64,000 nucleotides of DNA from Planotetraspora thailandica (GCF_016863335.1 NZ_BOOR01000060.1:23432-87431), one strand, 5' to 3'. Shown: positions 7,010 through 16,431, counted from the stretch's first letter. Numbers and translations: made by a program. The notes: generated from the letters alone by a model not told the origin.

Positions 7010-8973
7010 AGGGGAAGCACCGCCTCAACGATCGTGCCCTTGCCCGGGCTGGACGTCCTTCGCAACAGGCCGCCGAGCTCGGCGGCGCGTTCCCGCATAC
7101 TGCCCGACCCGACTCCTTCGACGACAGTGTCGGGCAGTCCGCGGCCGTCGTCGCGGATCTCCAGCAGCAGCTGCTGCGGCTCGGCCCTGGCGCAGATCTC
7201 CACGCTTGAGGCGTCCGCGTGTCTGAGCGCGTTGGCCAGCGCCTCCTGGCTGATGCGATAGGCGGCCACCTCCACCGCCGCGGGCAGGTCGGGCAGGGGT
7301 TCGGGAACCCGTACGGCGACGACCGGGCCTGAGCCGGGGTCGGGCGCGGTGTCCAGGACGAGGTCTTCGAGCGCGCCGCCCAGGCCGAGCTCGTCCAGCG
7401 CGGGCGGCCGCAGGTCGTTCACGATCCTGCGGATGTCGCCGACCATGCCGTGGGTGAGCTGGCGCACCTCGCCCAGTTCCTTGCTCAGCGTGTCGTTGAG
7501 CCCGGCGGGAGCGGTGGCCCGGATCAGATCCAGCCGGATGCAGATGGCTGCGAGGCCGGGGCCGAGACCGTCGTGCAGGTCGCGACGGAGCCTGCGGCGC
7601 TCCTCCTCACGCGCGATGACCAGCCGTTCGCGCGACGCCTGCACCTCGCCGGCCAGCCGTACCGCGGCGAGGGCGACCGCCAGGTGGCGGCCCAGGTCGT
7701 CGAGCACCGCCAGGTCGAGCGGCGACAGCTCCTCGCCCGGCGAGCGCGGGGCCGCCCGCAGCTCACCCTCCAGGTGCCCGCCGCTGAGCAGCGGGAGCCG
7801 TACGCCCGTCTCGGGCACGCCGCCGACGACGGACACGGGCGAACCGTCGGCGGCCATGACGGCGACCGACGGGAGCCGGAGCGTGTGCGCCACGGTCTCC
7901 GCCGCGCCGTCGAGCAGCCGCGTCGGGTCGGCCGACGCCTCGAGCCGCTGGCCGAGCCGGGACAACGCCGCCGCGGGGTCGCCCCGGTTGCCGAACAGCA
8001 GACGGGCCACGGCCTGCTGCACCGCATGGCGTGCCGGCGCGAACGCCACCGCCACCACCGCCGTGCCCAGCAGCGGCTCCAGCACGCCGTCGTGCTCGCG
8101 CAGCAGCGCGGCGAAGGTGGCGACCGTCGTGAGGTAGGCGCCGAGCAGCACGCCGGTGACCACGACGTAGACCACCGTGCGGCGGATCAGCACCTCGACG
8201 TCGAACAGCCGGTACCGGAAGATCGCGACGGCGGTCGCGGCGGGGAGCAGCGGCAGCGTCAGGGCTTCCAGCCACACGCCGAGCAGGGGAAGATCATCCG
8301 GCGGCGTCGCGTCCACCACGACCGCGACCGCGATGGCGAGGGCCGCCGCGAGCACGGGCAGGAGCTGACGCCGGTCTTCGGCGAAGCGCACCCGGATGGC
8401 CAGCGCGACGACGCCGGCGACGGCCATGGCGACGATCACCACGGCGAACCACGCCGAGGCGAGGCCGGTCGGGACGAAGCCGAGCGGATTGGGGTCCTCC
8501 CTGCCCCACACCCAGATCCGGTCCCTGAACATCAGGAGGACCTGCAGCACGGCGGCCGCCCCCACCAGCGTCGCGAGCACCCAGCGCCATCGCGGCGACG
8601 GCGGCCGGCCGTCGGGCAGCAGGATCGGCAGGAGGAACAACGGGCCGAACCCGGTGAAGAACACCCAGTTCACCACCCACGCCGCCAGTGCGGTGCCCGG
8701 CCACGCGTGCGCTTCGCCGTACACGGCGTAGCCGCCCGCCAGCGCCTGCAGGGCGAGCCCGGCGCCGCTGAGGCAGAACAGCCAGCCCAGCGGGTTGCGC
8801 GGCCTGCGTGTCACGATCAGGGCTCCGACCAGGGGGAAGGTCAGACCGACGACGGCATCGAGCATGAGGTAGGTGGTGTCGGGGACCGGCACCTGGGACG
8901 TCAGGGCGACGCCGGCCAGGATGGCGGCGGTTGACGCGCCCGGAATCGCCCACGGCCATCGATACGCACGCAT
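7006..8973 (-). CDS. membrane sensor histidine kinase, HisKA_3 / NarL-partner type
   Basis: The roughly 655-residue kinase begins with eight or so hydrophobic segments (about residues 13-320), then a GAF-like region (about 345-440), a dimerisation and phospho-acceptor helix with HDGLGPGLA (His at about 467) and a HATPase domain to the C terminus (N-box EALANALRHA, G-box DDGRGLP). This is the standard layout of kinases paired with NarL-type regulators, and the regulator gene overlaps its stop codon. The ATG at 8973 is preferred; a GTG two codons upstream (8979) is possible. The multi-pass sensor suggests a membrane or lipophilic signal, but none can be named. Confidence 0.88.
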   Translation of the reverse strand: MRAYRWPWAIPGASTAAILAGVALTSQVPVPDTTYLMLDAVVGLTFPLVGALIVTRRPRNPLGWLFCLSGAGLALQALAGGYAVYGEAHAWPGTALAAWVVNWVFFTGFGPLFLLPILLPDGRPPSPRWRWVLATLVGAAAVLQVLLMFRDRIWVWGREDPNPLGFVPTGLASAWFAVVIVAMAVAGVVALAIRVRFAEDRRQLLPVLAAALAIAVAVVVDATPPDDLPLLGVWLEALTLPLLPAATAVAIFRYRLFDVEVLIRRTVVYVVVTGVLLGAYLTTVATFAALLREHDGVLEPLLGTAVVAVAFAPARHAVQQAVARLLFGNRGDPAAALSRLGQRLEASADPTRLLDGAAETVAHTLRLPSVAVMAADGSPVSVVGGVPETGVRLPLLSGGHLEGELRAAPRSPGEELSPLDLAVLDDLGRHLAVALAAVRLAGEVQASRERLVIAREEERRRLRRDLHDGLGPGLAAICIRLDLIRATAPAGLNDTLSKELGEVRQLTHGMVGDIRRIVNDLRPPALDELGLGGALEDLVLDTAPDPGSGPVVAVRVPEPLPDLPAAVEVAAYRISQEALANALRHADASSVEICARAEPQQLLLEIRDDGRGLPDTVVEGVGSGSMRERAAELGGLLRRTSSPGKGTIVEAVLPL

Positions 8974-9077
8974 TCGCACATAGTGGGATATCCGCGGCTC
9001 TGCTCACAATGGGCGCGGGACCCCGGCAGGACCACCGGCTCAGGCGAACAGGACCGCCGGGCGGATGAACTGCCGTC

Positions 9078-9959
9078 ATGCATACGATCACCACTCCTTC
9101 GCGGGAAGGAGATCTGACCCGGCGCCAACTCTGGGTCTTCGCCTTGGTGCTTCCCGCGCTCGTGCTCCCGTCCCTGGCCTACGCGGTGTCGCAGGGCCTC
9201 GACCTCAACCGGATCAGCGAGGCGCCGATCGCCGCGCAGATCGCCACCTACGCCGGCGGCTTCATGCCGGGCATCGCCGGGCTGGCCGCCTGGCTGGCGG
9301 GCGGCAGAGGGCTACGCGGCTTCGACTGGGGCTTCCGCCGTGTGCCCTGGCGGACGATCCTCCTCGCGTGGGCGTTGCCCGTGCTGTGCATCGCGCCGGC
9401 GTACGTCGCGGCCTGGCTGACCGGGGCCGCGGGCTTCGACCCCGGCAACCTGGCCGAGGCCACCGGACTCCACCCCGTGCTCGGCGTGCTGCTCGGGCTC
9501 GTGCCGGGCATCGTGCCGTACATGGTGCTGGCGTTCGGCGAGCAGATCGGCTGGAGCTCCGTTCTCGCGGTGCGGTTGTCGCAGACCAGGAGCAAGGACG
9601 TCACCGCTCTCATCGTGGGGCTCGCCTGGTCGGTCTCCCACTTCCCGCTGATGCTGTTCGTGCCGGGCGCGGTCGAGAAGGGCGTGCCGACGGCGTGGGC
9701 GCTGCTGTGGTTCGCGGTGGACACGACCGCCCTCGCCTTCCCGCTCGTGTGGCTGCGGCTGCGCACCGGCAGCATCTGGCCGGTCCTGGTCATGCACGCC
9801 ACGCTCAACGCGTCCATCTACTTCGTCTGCGCGGCCATGACCGCTCCCACGGCGCACTCGGGCTGGTTCGTCGGCGAGGGCGGCGTGCTGACGGCCGTCT
9901 CCGCGGTCGCGGTCGTCCTCGCCACCGCCCCCCTGTGGCGCAACGCCCCCAAGTCGTGA
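9078..9959 (+). CDS. CPBP family intramembrane protease-like protein, variant motif 1
   Basis: The 293-residue protein has about eight hydrophobic segments and the three conserved blocks of the CPBP (Abi/CAAX protease Rce1-like) family: block 1 at 155-160 reads EQIGWS, block 2 WSVSHFP has His188, and block 3 HATLN lies at about 239-243. In active family members block 1 is EExxxR; here the second glutamate is glutamine and the arginine position is serine. It may therefore be a weakened or inactive protease. It is divergent from the histidine kinase gene with about 100 bases between. Roles in the family include prenyl-protein processing and bacteriocin immunity. Confidence 0.75.
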   Translation: MHTITTPSREGDLTRRQLWVFALVLPALVLPSLAYAVSQGLDLNRISEAPIAAQIATYAGGFMPGIAGLAAWLAGGRGLRGFDWGFRRVPWRTILLAWALPVLCIAPAYVAAWLTGAAGFDPGNLAEATGLHPVLGVLLGLVPGIVPYMVLAFGEQIGWSSVLAVRLSQTRSKDVTALIVGLAWSVSHFPLMLFVPGAVEKGVPTAWALLWFAVDTTALAFPLVWLRLRTGSIWPVLVMHATLNASIYFVCAAMTAPTAHSGWFVGEGGVLTAVSAVAVVLATAPLWRNAPKS

Positions 9960-9980
9960 ACGCGCCCGCGGCTGCACACA

Positions 9981-10018
9981 CGCAGGCGTGACGTCTCGGG
10001 GGCGGCGTCACGCCTGCG
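9981..10018. terminator. hairpin terminator between convergent genes
   Basis: A perfect 12-bp stem, CGCAGGCGTGAC pairing with GTCACGCCTGCG, with a 14-base loop lies between the CPBP gene and the convergent hypothetical gene, and could serve both. Confidence 0.65.
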
Positions 10019-10032
10019 CGGCCCGGCTCGTG

Positions 10033-10722
10033 TCAGGAGAGGTCGAGCTTCGTCCACGAAAACCCGTCGGCCCAGCCACGATCACCCGCAGCGAAGCCGA
10101 GCAAGGCCGTGACCAGCGGCCCCCGATCCCGGACGAGAGCCCGCACATGGCGGTCCGGCGACCCGTCCCTGTGCTCGAGCGCGAACCACCCGGCCTCCAC
10201 CCCGGCGGAGGGCCCGAGCCCGATCTGAACATAGCGCTGCTCGCCCGCTTCGAGGATGAGGAACCAGTTCGAGCCCGACAGCCGCCGCACGGCCCGTTCG
10301 AGCACGTCCGGGCTGGGATCGGTCACCGGCTGGCCCACGCATCTCTCCAGGCGCAGCGCGGCGGGCAGCCGCAGAGCAGGCGGCAGGTGGAGGGTCGCCG
10401 ACTGTGGATCGAAGCACACCAGGCCATGGCGATGGGCGAGTTCGACCACACGGGCGGCCATCTCGTCCGCGCGTGACCAGATCATCGACATCAGCACATG
10501 GCTCTCTGAGACCGTCAACGCCGCCGACCACGGTGAGCCCGCGGCATCGTCCAGCTCGTCGAGGTCGGGAAACTCGGCCGTCAGCTCCGCATGGAACGCG
10601 CCGACCGCCGGAGGCTCGACCAAACCCGTCGCGTCCCCTTCGCACAGCCGTACGTACTTCTCCGTGGCGGCGTCGCCCGTTATGCGCGCGGGTTCGAACC
10701 ACACGCCCAGATCGAAACTCAT
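10033..10722 (-). CDS. conserved hypothetical protein
   Basis: This 229-residue, soluble, acidic-to-neutral protein begins MSFDLGVWFEPARI, a style I associate with small actinobacterial proteins of unknown function. There is no signal peptide, membrane segment or catalytic signature that I recognise. The ATG at 10722 has an AGGA ribosome site; longer readings of this frame would run back through the Nudix gene and are rejected. It is divergent from the Nudix hydrolase gene with about 115 bases between. No function is proposed. Confidence 0.7.
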   Translation of the reverse strand: MSFDLGVWFEPARITGDAATEKYVRLCEGDATGLVEPPAVGAFHAELTAEFPDLDELDDAAGSPWSAALTVSESHVLMSMIWSRADEMAARVVELAHRHGLVCFDPQSATLHLPPALRLPAALRLERCVGQPVTDPSPDVLERAVRRLSGSNWFLILEAGEQRYVQIGLGPSAGVEAGWFALEHRDGSPDRHVRALVRDRGPLVTALLGFAAGDRGWADGFSWTKLDLS

Positions 10723-10836
10723 CGGTTCCTCGCTTCGCCTTGATCCCTTCGGCTGCCGCGACCCTAGGGAGAGCCACCGACATTCCCGCGGGTGTACCGT
10801 CCGACTGCCCGGAACCCGTGCAGACAGGACGAACCC

Positions 10837-11235
10837 GTGACCACCATCGACAAGATCGCCTGGATTCATCTGCGGGACGGCAAGATCCTCAGCAGCCGCT
10901 CGCGTGGCAAGGACGTCTATTACCTCCCCGGCGGCAAGCGCGAACCAGGCGAAACCGATCTCGACACCCTCGTTCGTGAGATCGACGAGGAACTCGCCGT
11001 CGCCATCGTCCCGGCCAGCGCCGCGCATCTCGGCACCTTCCAGGCGCAGGCGCACGGCCACGCCGGCGGTGTCACCGTACGGATGACCTGCTACACCGCC
11101 GACCACGAGGGAACGCCGAAGGCGAGCAGCGAGATCGAGGAGCTCGTCTGGCTGACCTACGCCGACCGCGATCGCGTGTCCCCGGTCGACCAGCTCATCT
11201 TCGACCACCTCCACCAGGACGGCCGGCTCCACTGA
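10837..11235 (+). CDS. Nudix hydrolase
   Basis: The 132-residue protein contains a Nudix box at about 27-49: GKREPGE followed by REIDEEL, which supplies the metal-binding glutamates of the GX5EX7REUXEEXGU pattern (the final G is Leu here). Such enzymes hydrolyse nucleoside diphosphates linked to another group; this small size fits a nucleotide-sanitising or ADP-sugar type enzyme, but the substrate is not readable. A GTG start at 10837 has AGGA at a suitable distance; the longer reading from 10792 lacks a site. Confidence 0.82.
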   Translation: MTTIDKIAWIHLRDGKILSSRSRGKDVYYLPGGKREPGETDLDTLVREIDEELAVAIVPASAAHLGTFQAQAHGHAGGVTVRMTCYTADHEGTPKASSEIEELVWLTYADRDRVSPVDQLIFDHLHQDGRLH

Positions 11236-11577
11236 CCACCGCCGGGGTCATCGGTGCCGCCGCCATGATCAGCGATCACCTGTTCGCCGCAGCCGTCTGG
11301 CACCGTGCCCCCAGGTCGCCACGGGGACCGAGCTGACACTTTGTCCACGAATAACACAAAGTTTTATCAATCACGACGAAAGTCGTTCCCATGTCGGGAA
11401 AAGTGGCGTAACTTCCAGGTCAAGATCTCTGCAACGAGTCACCGCCGCGATGTGAGACCGCCGCGGCTGCGGCGAGCGTACGCCGAGGTCCCGTACCGGA
11501 AAGGAGCCACACCCAGCTCGGCAGAGGCATCGGGGGATCAAGCAAGCGATTCCGTCCACCCAATGGAGTCAGAGCAC
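11236..11577. promoter_or_regulatory. regulatory intergenic region with inverted repeat
   Basis: This 342-base region holds no gene I can support. It contains an AT-rich patch with a 7-bp inverted repeat, ACTTTGT at 11338-11344 and ACAAAGT at 11356-11362, followed by TTTTATCAATCA. This looks like an operator-promoter for the secreted sugar-isomerase gene downstream; actinobacterial sugar genes are often under ROK or LacI repressors, but no such regulator is encoded here. The rest is GC-rich leader up to a GGAG ribosome site at 11565. Confidence 0.4.
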
Positions 11578-12717
11578 ATGAGTGCGCACGAAGAAGAGAT
11601 GCAGACCGCCGGTGCGTTACGCCGCGGGCTGGGCCTCAACCGGCGTCAGTTCCTCGCAGCCACCACAGGACTCACGGCGGCGGCGACCGTCGCAGGCATG
11701 GGTCCGCTCGCGTCGGCCGCGAAGGCGGCCCCGGGCCCCAACGGCACGCTGGTGCCGCCCGGCAAGCGCGGCATCATCCTCTACACCGTCCGTGACGCGA
11801 CCTCGCGCGACCCGTTGTCGACGAACCTGCCCTCCGGCTTCCGCAGGGTGTTCGAGGAGCTCGCGCGGATCGGCTACAAGCAGGTGGAGTTCGCCGGCTA
11901 CGGCCAGCACGCGAACGCCGAGGGCGGCGCCAACCTCGAGACCGTCGAGGGAGCCCGGCTGCTGCGCCGTTGGCTCGATGACAACGGCCTCGAGGCCGAG
12001 GGCAACCACGGCTTCATCCCCGGCTCGTGGCCGCTCAGCCCGGCCGACCTCGACCGGTTCAAGCTGCACCTGGAGATCGCCGACATCCTCGGCATGGGCC
12101 ACGTGGGCACCGGCAACGACCCCACCGGCAGCGCGTACAAGGCCGACTGGGACGTCGCCGCCGACAAGTGGAACCAGCTCGGCCAGATCGCGACCGCGGC
12201 CGGCATCAAGCTGTACACGCACAACCACGACGTGGCCTACAGCTTCCTGCTCGACAGCGGTCCGCTCGATTCACGGGGCCGACCCACCCGCTCCTCGGGC
12301 ATCCGGCGCCTGGAGTACTTCCTCCAGATCACCGACCCCGAGAACGTCTGGCTGGAGATGGACATCTACTGGGCGCATGTCGCCCAGTTCCGGTACCGCA
12401 CCTTCACCGCGCCCGACGGGTCCGTGCAGGAAAGCATCTTCAACCCGCTCGGCGTCGTGCAGGCCCAGACGACGCGCTTCCCGCTGTTCCACGCCAAGGA
12501 CGGGAAGCACAACCCGGCCACCGGCGACGGCTACAACATGGTCCCGTTCGGCACCGGCGACATCGACTACGCCGCCTTCTTCTCCCAGATGGGAGCCAAG
12601 GGCTACCACAACCCGATGTACGAACAGGACAACGCGCCCGGAGGAACGGCCAACCCGGGTCAGTCCCTGCAGTACGCCGAACTGAGCTACGCCAACATGT
12701 CCGCACTGCGCGGCTAA
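11578..12717 (+). CDS. Tat-exported sugar phosphate isomerase/epimerase-like TIM-barrel protein
   Basis: The 379-residue protein starts with a twin-arginine signal (NRRQFLAATTG at about 21-31, then a hydrophobic stretch ending in AKAAPG). The mature part resembles the xylose isomerase-like TIM barrel family: ILYTVRD strand, QVEFAGYG, THNHD and LEMDIYWAH, with His, Glu and Asp residues that can bind a divalent metal. Export by Tat is unusual for an isomerase and suggests a periplasmic or cell-wall sugar substrate. Codon 14 is TTA. The start at 11578 has GGAG upstream; an in-frame ATG five codons earlier does not. The PQQ-type dehydrogenase gene follows, a common pairing in actinobacteria. Confidence 0.82.
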   Translation: MSAHEEEMQTAGALRRGLGLNRRQFLAATTGLTAAATVAGMGPLASAAKAAPGPNGTLVPPGKRGIILYTVRDATSRDPLSTNLPSGFRRVFEELARIGYKQVEFAGYGQHANAEGGANLETVEGARLLRRWLDDNGLEAEGNHGFIPGSWPLSPADLDRFKLHLEIADILGMGHVGTGNDPTGSAYKADWDVAADKWNQLGQIATAAGIKLYTHNHDVAYSFLLDSGPLDSRGRPTRSSGIRRLEYFLQITDPENVWLEMDIYWAHVAQFRYRTFTAPDGSVQESIFNPLGVVQAQTTRFPLFHAKDGKHNPATGDGYNMVPFGTGDIDYAAFFSQMGAKGYHNPMYEQDNAPGGTANPGQSLQYAELSYANMSALRG

Positions 12718-12722
12718 CACAA

Positions 12723-12760
12723 GGCGGCTGACACTGGGCGGTTGACGCTGGGCGGCTGGC
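12723..12760. repeat. 14-base tandem repeat, about 2.7 copies
   Basis: GGCGGCTGACACTG, GGCGGTTGACGCTG and a partial GGCGGCTGGC follow head to tail directly after the isomerase stop codon. Function is unknown; it could reflect slippage. Confidence 0.7.
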
Positions 12761-12886
12761 CGCACAGCGACCGTCCGCCGCTCCCGATGTGTCTCAGCGG
12801 ACCGCCACGTCTTCGAACCGTTGCAGCGGCACGAGTGGCGGCCCGCCTAACTTTCCTGTCACCCCTCGGAAGAGGAGACGCAGCAA

Positions 12887-15800
12887 TTGAAGCGTACTCG
12901 CATGATGCTCGGCGTACTTCTGGCGGCAGCGACACTTCCTCTCGCGCTGCCCGGCGCCGCACCGGCCTTCGCCCATCCGGGACACGACCCGGCCACGGAG
13001 TGGACCAACTACGAGAAGATCACCCTGACCAAGAACGTCGGCGAGCCTGAGGACCTCGCGGTGCTGCCCGACAAACGAGTCCTGCACACCGCGCGTACGG
13101 GCGACCTCCGGCTGACCGATCCGGCGACCGGCATCACAAAGATCGTCAACACGTTCTCCGTTTACAACAACTCGGAGGACGGCCTCCAGACGGTCGCCAT
13201 CGATCCCCACTTCGCCGAGAACAAGTGGGTCTACATCTACTACGCGCCGAAGACCATGACGGCGCCGTACCCCGAGACGACTCCCACCGGGTCGGCGCCG
13301 AACTCCCTGCCCGCCGGCGCCGACGAGTCGTACTGGAACCAGTGGAAGGGCTACAACCAGCTGTCCCGGTTCAAGTGGACCGGCGACGCCCTCGACCTGT
13401 CCACCGAGCAGGTCATCATCAAGGTCGGCACGCAGCGCGGGCAGTGCTGCCACGTCGCCGGCGACGTGGACTGGGACGCCGACGGCAACCTCTACCTCTC
13501 CACTGGAGACAACACCCCGGCGAGCACGCCCGGGGCCAACGGCATGGCCCCCAACAACGACGCCCCCGGGATGAACCCAGGATTCGATTCGCGTCGCGGC
13601 TCGGGCAACACCAACGACCTGCGCGGCAAGATCCTCCGGATTCATGTGGAGGAGGACGGCTCCTACACGATTCCCGCGGGGAACCTGTTCCCGCAGGGGA
13701 CTCCCAAGACCCGCCCGGAGATCTTCGTCACGGGGGTGCGGAACCCGTTCCGCATGGACGTCGATTCGATCACCGGCACGGTGTCGTGGGGCGACTACGG
13801 TCCCGACGCCGGCGCGCCCGACCCCAACCGGGGGCCGATGGGCTACGTCGAGTGGAACGTCACGCCCATTGACAAGCCCATGAACAGCGGCTGGCCGTAC
13901 TGCACCGGTGACAACTTCAACTACAACAACTGGAACTACGCGACCGCCACACCGCGCGAGTGGTTCGACTGCGCGGGCGGTCCGGCGAACACGTCACGGT
14001 GGAACACCGGTCTGGACAAGCTCCCGCCCGCGACACCGGCGGACCTCTACTACGGTGACAACAACACCCACCAGCCCGCGGCCTGGGCGGGGCTGACCGA
14101 TTTCGATCCGCAAGGCGGACAGGGGCCCATGGGCGGTCCCGTCTACCACTACGACCCGGCGAACCCGTCACCGACGAAGTTCCCCGAATACTGGGACAAG
14201 AAGTTCTTCTTCGCCGAGTTCTCCCAGGACTACCTCGCGGCGTTCACCGCGACCACCCCCGACGGGCCGGTGAGCGCGATCGAGCAGTTCCTGCCGAACA
14301 GCGCACTCACCTCGATGGCGATGCCCATCACCGACAGCCCGATGGACATCGAATTCGGCCCCGACGGCTCGTTGTACGTGCTCGACTACGGCGACGGCTT
14401 CTTCCGTGCCAACCCCGACGCCGGTCTCTACCGGATCGACTACGCGCCGGGAAACAAGACGCCCCAGGCGAAGATCAGCACCGATCGCGCATCGAGCAGC
14501 GAGGCACCGCTCACTGTCGAGTTCAGCGCGGCGGCGTCGCGCGACGAGGAACCCGGGACGCTGACGTACGAGTGGGACTTCGACGGCAACGGGTCCTTCG
14601 ACGCGTCGGGTGTGACGGTCTCGCATACCTACACCGAACTCGGGCAGTACACCGCCCGGCTCCGGGTGACCGACGCGGGAGGCAGGTCCGGGCTGGCCAC
14701 GACGGAGATCACCGTGGGCAACACCGCGCCCCAGGTGACCATCCAGATTCCAGGAGACGGAGGCTTCGTCGACTGGGGCGACGTGGTGCCGTTCCGGATC
14801 GCGGTGTCCGACGCCGAGGACGGCGACAATCCCGTCTGCAGCCGGGTGCAGTGGACCTTCGGCCTCGGCCACGACAGCCACGCTCACCCGCTGACGACCG
14901 GAACGGGATGTTCCGGCGCTTGGGCGGCTCCCGCCGACGCCCCCGAACACGGTGAGACCGAGAACATCTTCGGCGTCGTGGTCGTGAGCTACCGGGACAA
15001 CGGGCACAGCGGCGTCCCGGGAGCGCTCGGCGAGGCCACGCTCATCATCAACCCGAAAGCGTTGCAGGCCGAGCACGCGGACACGAGCAGCGGGGTCACC
15101 GAGGTCGCGGACGATACGGCGTCCGCCCTCTTCAAGGTCACCTCATTCGACCCCGGCGACTGGATCGCGTACGACCCGGTGAACTTCTCGGGCATCACGG
15201 CGGTGACGACCCGGGCATCCGGCGCGGGCACGTTGTCCCTGCGATGGAACTCACCGTCGGCGGAGCCGTTCGCCACCATCACGGTGCCCGCCGGGGACGG
15301 CTGGCAGACGGTGAACACAGCACTCCCGAACGCCCCTGCGGGCAGCGGCGAGCTCTATGTCACCTCGTCCGGCGGCGTGGACGTCGACGCGTTCACGTTC
15401 GTGGGCGCCGGGATCGCGGACAAGACGCCGCCGACCGTGACGGCGACCCTCAACCCTGCCCAGCCGAACGGGGCCAACGGGTGGTACACCGGCAACGTCA
15501 CGCTCACCGTCACCGCGACCGACAACGTCACGGTGTCAAGCCGGCAGTACTCCCTGAACGGCGGCGCCACCTGGTTGAACGCCAACAACCCGGTGACGCT
15601 GAGCGCGGAGGCCGTCCACGATGTGCGCTACCGCGCGACCGACAGCGGCGGCAACGTGTCACCGGTCGGATCGGTCACGGTCCGGATCGACAAGACCGCG
15701 CCCACCCTGTCGGTGAGCGGCGTCGAGTCGAAGACGTACGGAGACTCCGGCTCGGTCACACCGGTCTTCTCGGCGGCGGACACGACGTCGGGCGTCGACA

Positions 15801-16210
15801 TCGTGACCGCGAAGATCGACGACGACGAGGTGTCCTCAGGCGAGCCGGTCGCCCTGTGGCGGCTGGCGCTCGGTGAGCATGAGCTGACCGTCACCGCGAA
15901 GGACAAGGCGGGTCACACCACGACGAAGACCGTGTCGTTCGAGGTCACGACCTCCTTCGCCGACGTGCGGGCGCTCCTCGACGCCTTCGCCGAGGCGGGC
16001 TCGCTCACGGCCGACGGCGCGGACGTCCTCGGTGCGCAGCTCAACGTGGCCGAGAAGCAGGCGGACAAGGACAAGCCGCAAAACGCGATCAGTGCACTGG
16101 AGCGGTTCGCCGGGTTCGCCGGCAGGCCGAGCAACGTCACCGACGCCGCCGCGCGTGACGCGCTGGTCCGCGACGCGGAGGCGCTCATCGCTCAGGTGGA
16201 CGAGGCGTAG
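12887..16210 (+). CDS. secreted multidomain PQQ-type sugar dehydrogenase with PKD, CBM6-like, Ig-like and FIMAH domains
   Basis: The 1107-residue protein has a signal peptide (about 1-29, cut after AFA) and a glucose/sorbosone dehydrogenase-type beta-propeller to about residue 525 (EPEDLAVLPD, HVAGDVDWDADGNLYLSTGD, RNPFRMDVD). Then come a PKD domain (about 530-605, YEWDFDGNGSFD), a linker domain, a CBM6-like region (about 715-805, GDWIAYDPVNFSG), two Ig-like repeats (about 815-995) and a C-terminal helical domain (about 1020-1105) resembling FIMAH. The layout suggests oxidation of a polysaccharide or sugar outside the cell. Start is TTG at 12887 with AGGAG upstream and a basic n-region; ATG at 12902 is an alternative. 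Confidence 0.85.
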   Translation: MKRTRMMLGVLLAAATLPLALPGAAPAFAHPGHDPATEWTNYEKITLTKNVGEPEDLAVLPDKRVLHTARTGDLRLTDPATGITKIVNTFSVYNNSEDGLQTVAIDPHFAENKWVYIYYAPKTMTAPYPETTPTGSAPNSLPAGADESYWNQWKGYNQLSRFKWTGDALDLSTEQVIIKVGTQRGQCCHVAGDVDWDADGNLYLSTGDNTPASTPGANGMAPNNDAPGMNPGFDSRRGSGNTNDLRGKILRIHVEEDGSYTIPAGNLFPQGTPKTRPEIFVTGVRNPFRMDVDSITGTVSWGDYGPDAGAPDPNRGPMGYVEWNVTPIDKPMNSGWPYCTGDNFNYNNWNYATATPREWFDCAGGPANTSRWNTGLDKLPPATPADLYYGDNNTHQPAAWAGLTDFDPQGGQGPMGGPVYHYDPANPSPTKFPEYWDKKFFFAEFSQDYLAAFTATTPDGPVSAIEQFLPNSALTSMAMPITDSPMDIEFGPDGSLYVLDYGDGFFRANPDAGLYRIDYAPGNKTPQAKISTDRASSSEAPLTVEFSAAASRDEEPGTLTYEWDFDGNGSFDASGVTVSHTYTELGQYTARLRVTDAGGRSGLATTEITVGNTAPQVTIQIPGDGGFVDWGDVVPFRIAVSDAEDGDNPVCSRVQWTFGLGHDSHAHPLTTGTGCSGAWAAPADAPEHGETENIFGVVVVSYRDNGHSGVPGALGEATLIINPKALQAEHADTSSGVTEVADDTASALFKVTSFDPGDWIAYDPVNFSGITAVTTRASGAGTLSLRWNSPSAEPFATITVPAGDGWQTVNTALPNAPAGSGELYVTSSGGVDVDAFTFVGAGIADKTPPTVTATLNPAQPNGANGWYTGNVTLTVTATDNVTVSSRQYSLNGGATWLNANNPVTLSAEAVHDVRYRATDSGGNVSPVGSVTVRIDKTAPTLSVSGVESKTYGDSGSVTPVFSAADTTSGVDIVTAKIDDDEVSSGEPVALWRLALGEHELTVTAKDKAGHTTTKTVSFEVTTSFADVRALLDAFAEAGSLTADGADVLGAQLNVAEKQADKDKPQNAISALERFAGFAGRPSNVTDAAARDALVRDAEALIAQVDEA

Positions 16211-16236
16211 TCCTCCGATCCGAAAGGGAATGGAAG

Positions 16237-16280
16237 CACGAGGGTGCTCACGTCCGGTGACGGACATGAGCACCCTCGTG
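16237..16280 (+). terminator. strong hairpin terminator after the dehydrogenase gene
   Basis: A 14-bp stem (CACGAGGGTGCTCA with TGAGCACCCTCGTG) is extended by an inner 5-bp stem GTCCG/CGGAC around a GTGA loop, and is followed by TGCGTTTCC. Confidence 0.8.
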
Positions 16281-16431
16281 TGCGTTTCCCCGGGTTCGAA
16301 CGTGCGGCACCTGTATCCCCTGACTTGACCGCATTCGCAACAAGCGCGTAACGCTCAAGGGTTGACCTCAGGCTGAGGTGCGGAGATAACTGTCCCGGGG
16401 GATACCGCCGACTCATACCCGGGAGCCGTGG

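Noticed and set aside
5138..7261. A long open frame on the plus strand (about 707 codons)
   Set aside because: It runs antisense to the ECF sigma and response-regulator genes. Its Arg/Gly/His-rich product has no known domain; long shadow frames are expected in high-GC DNA.
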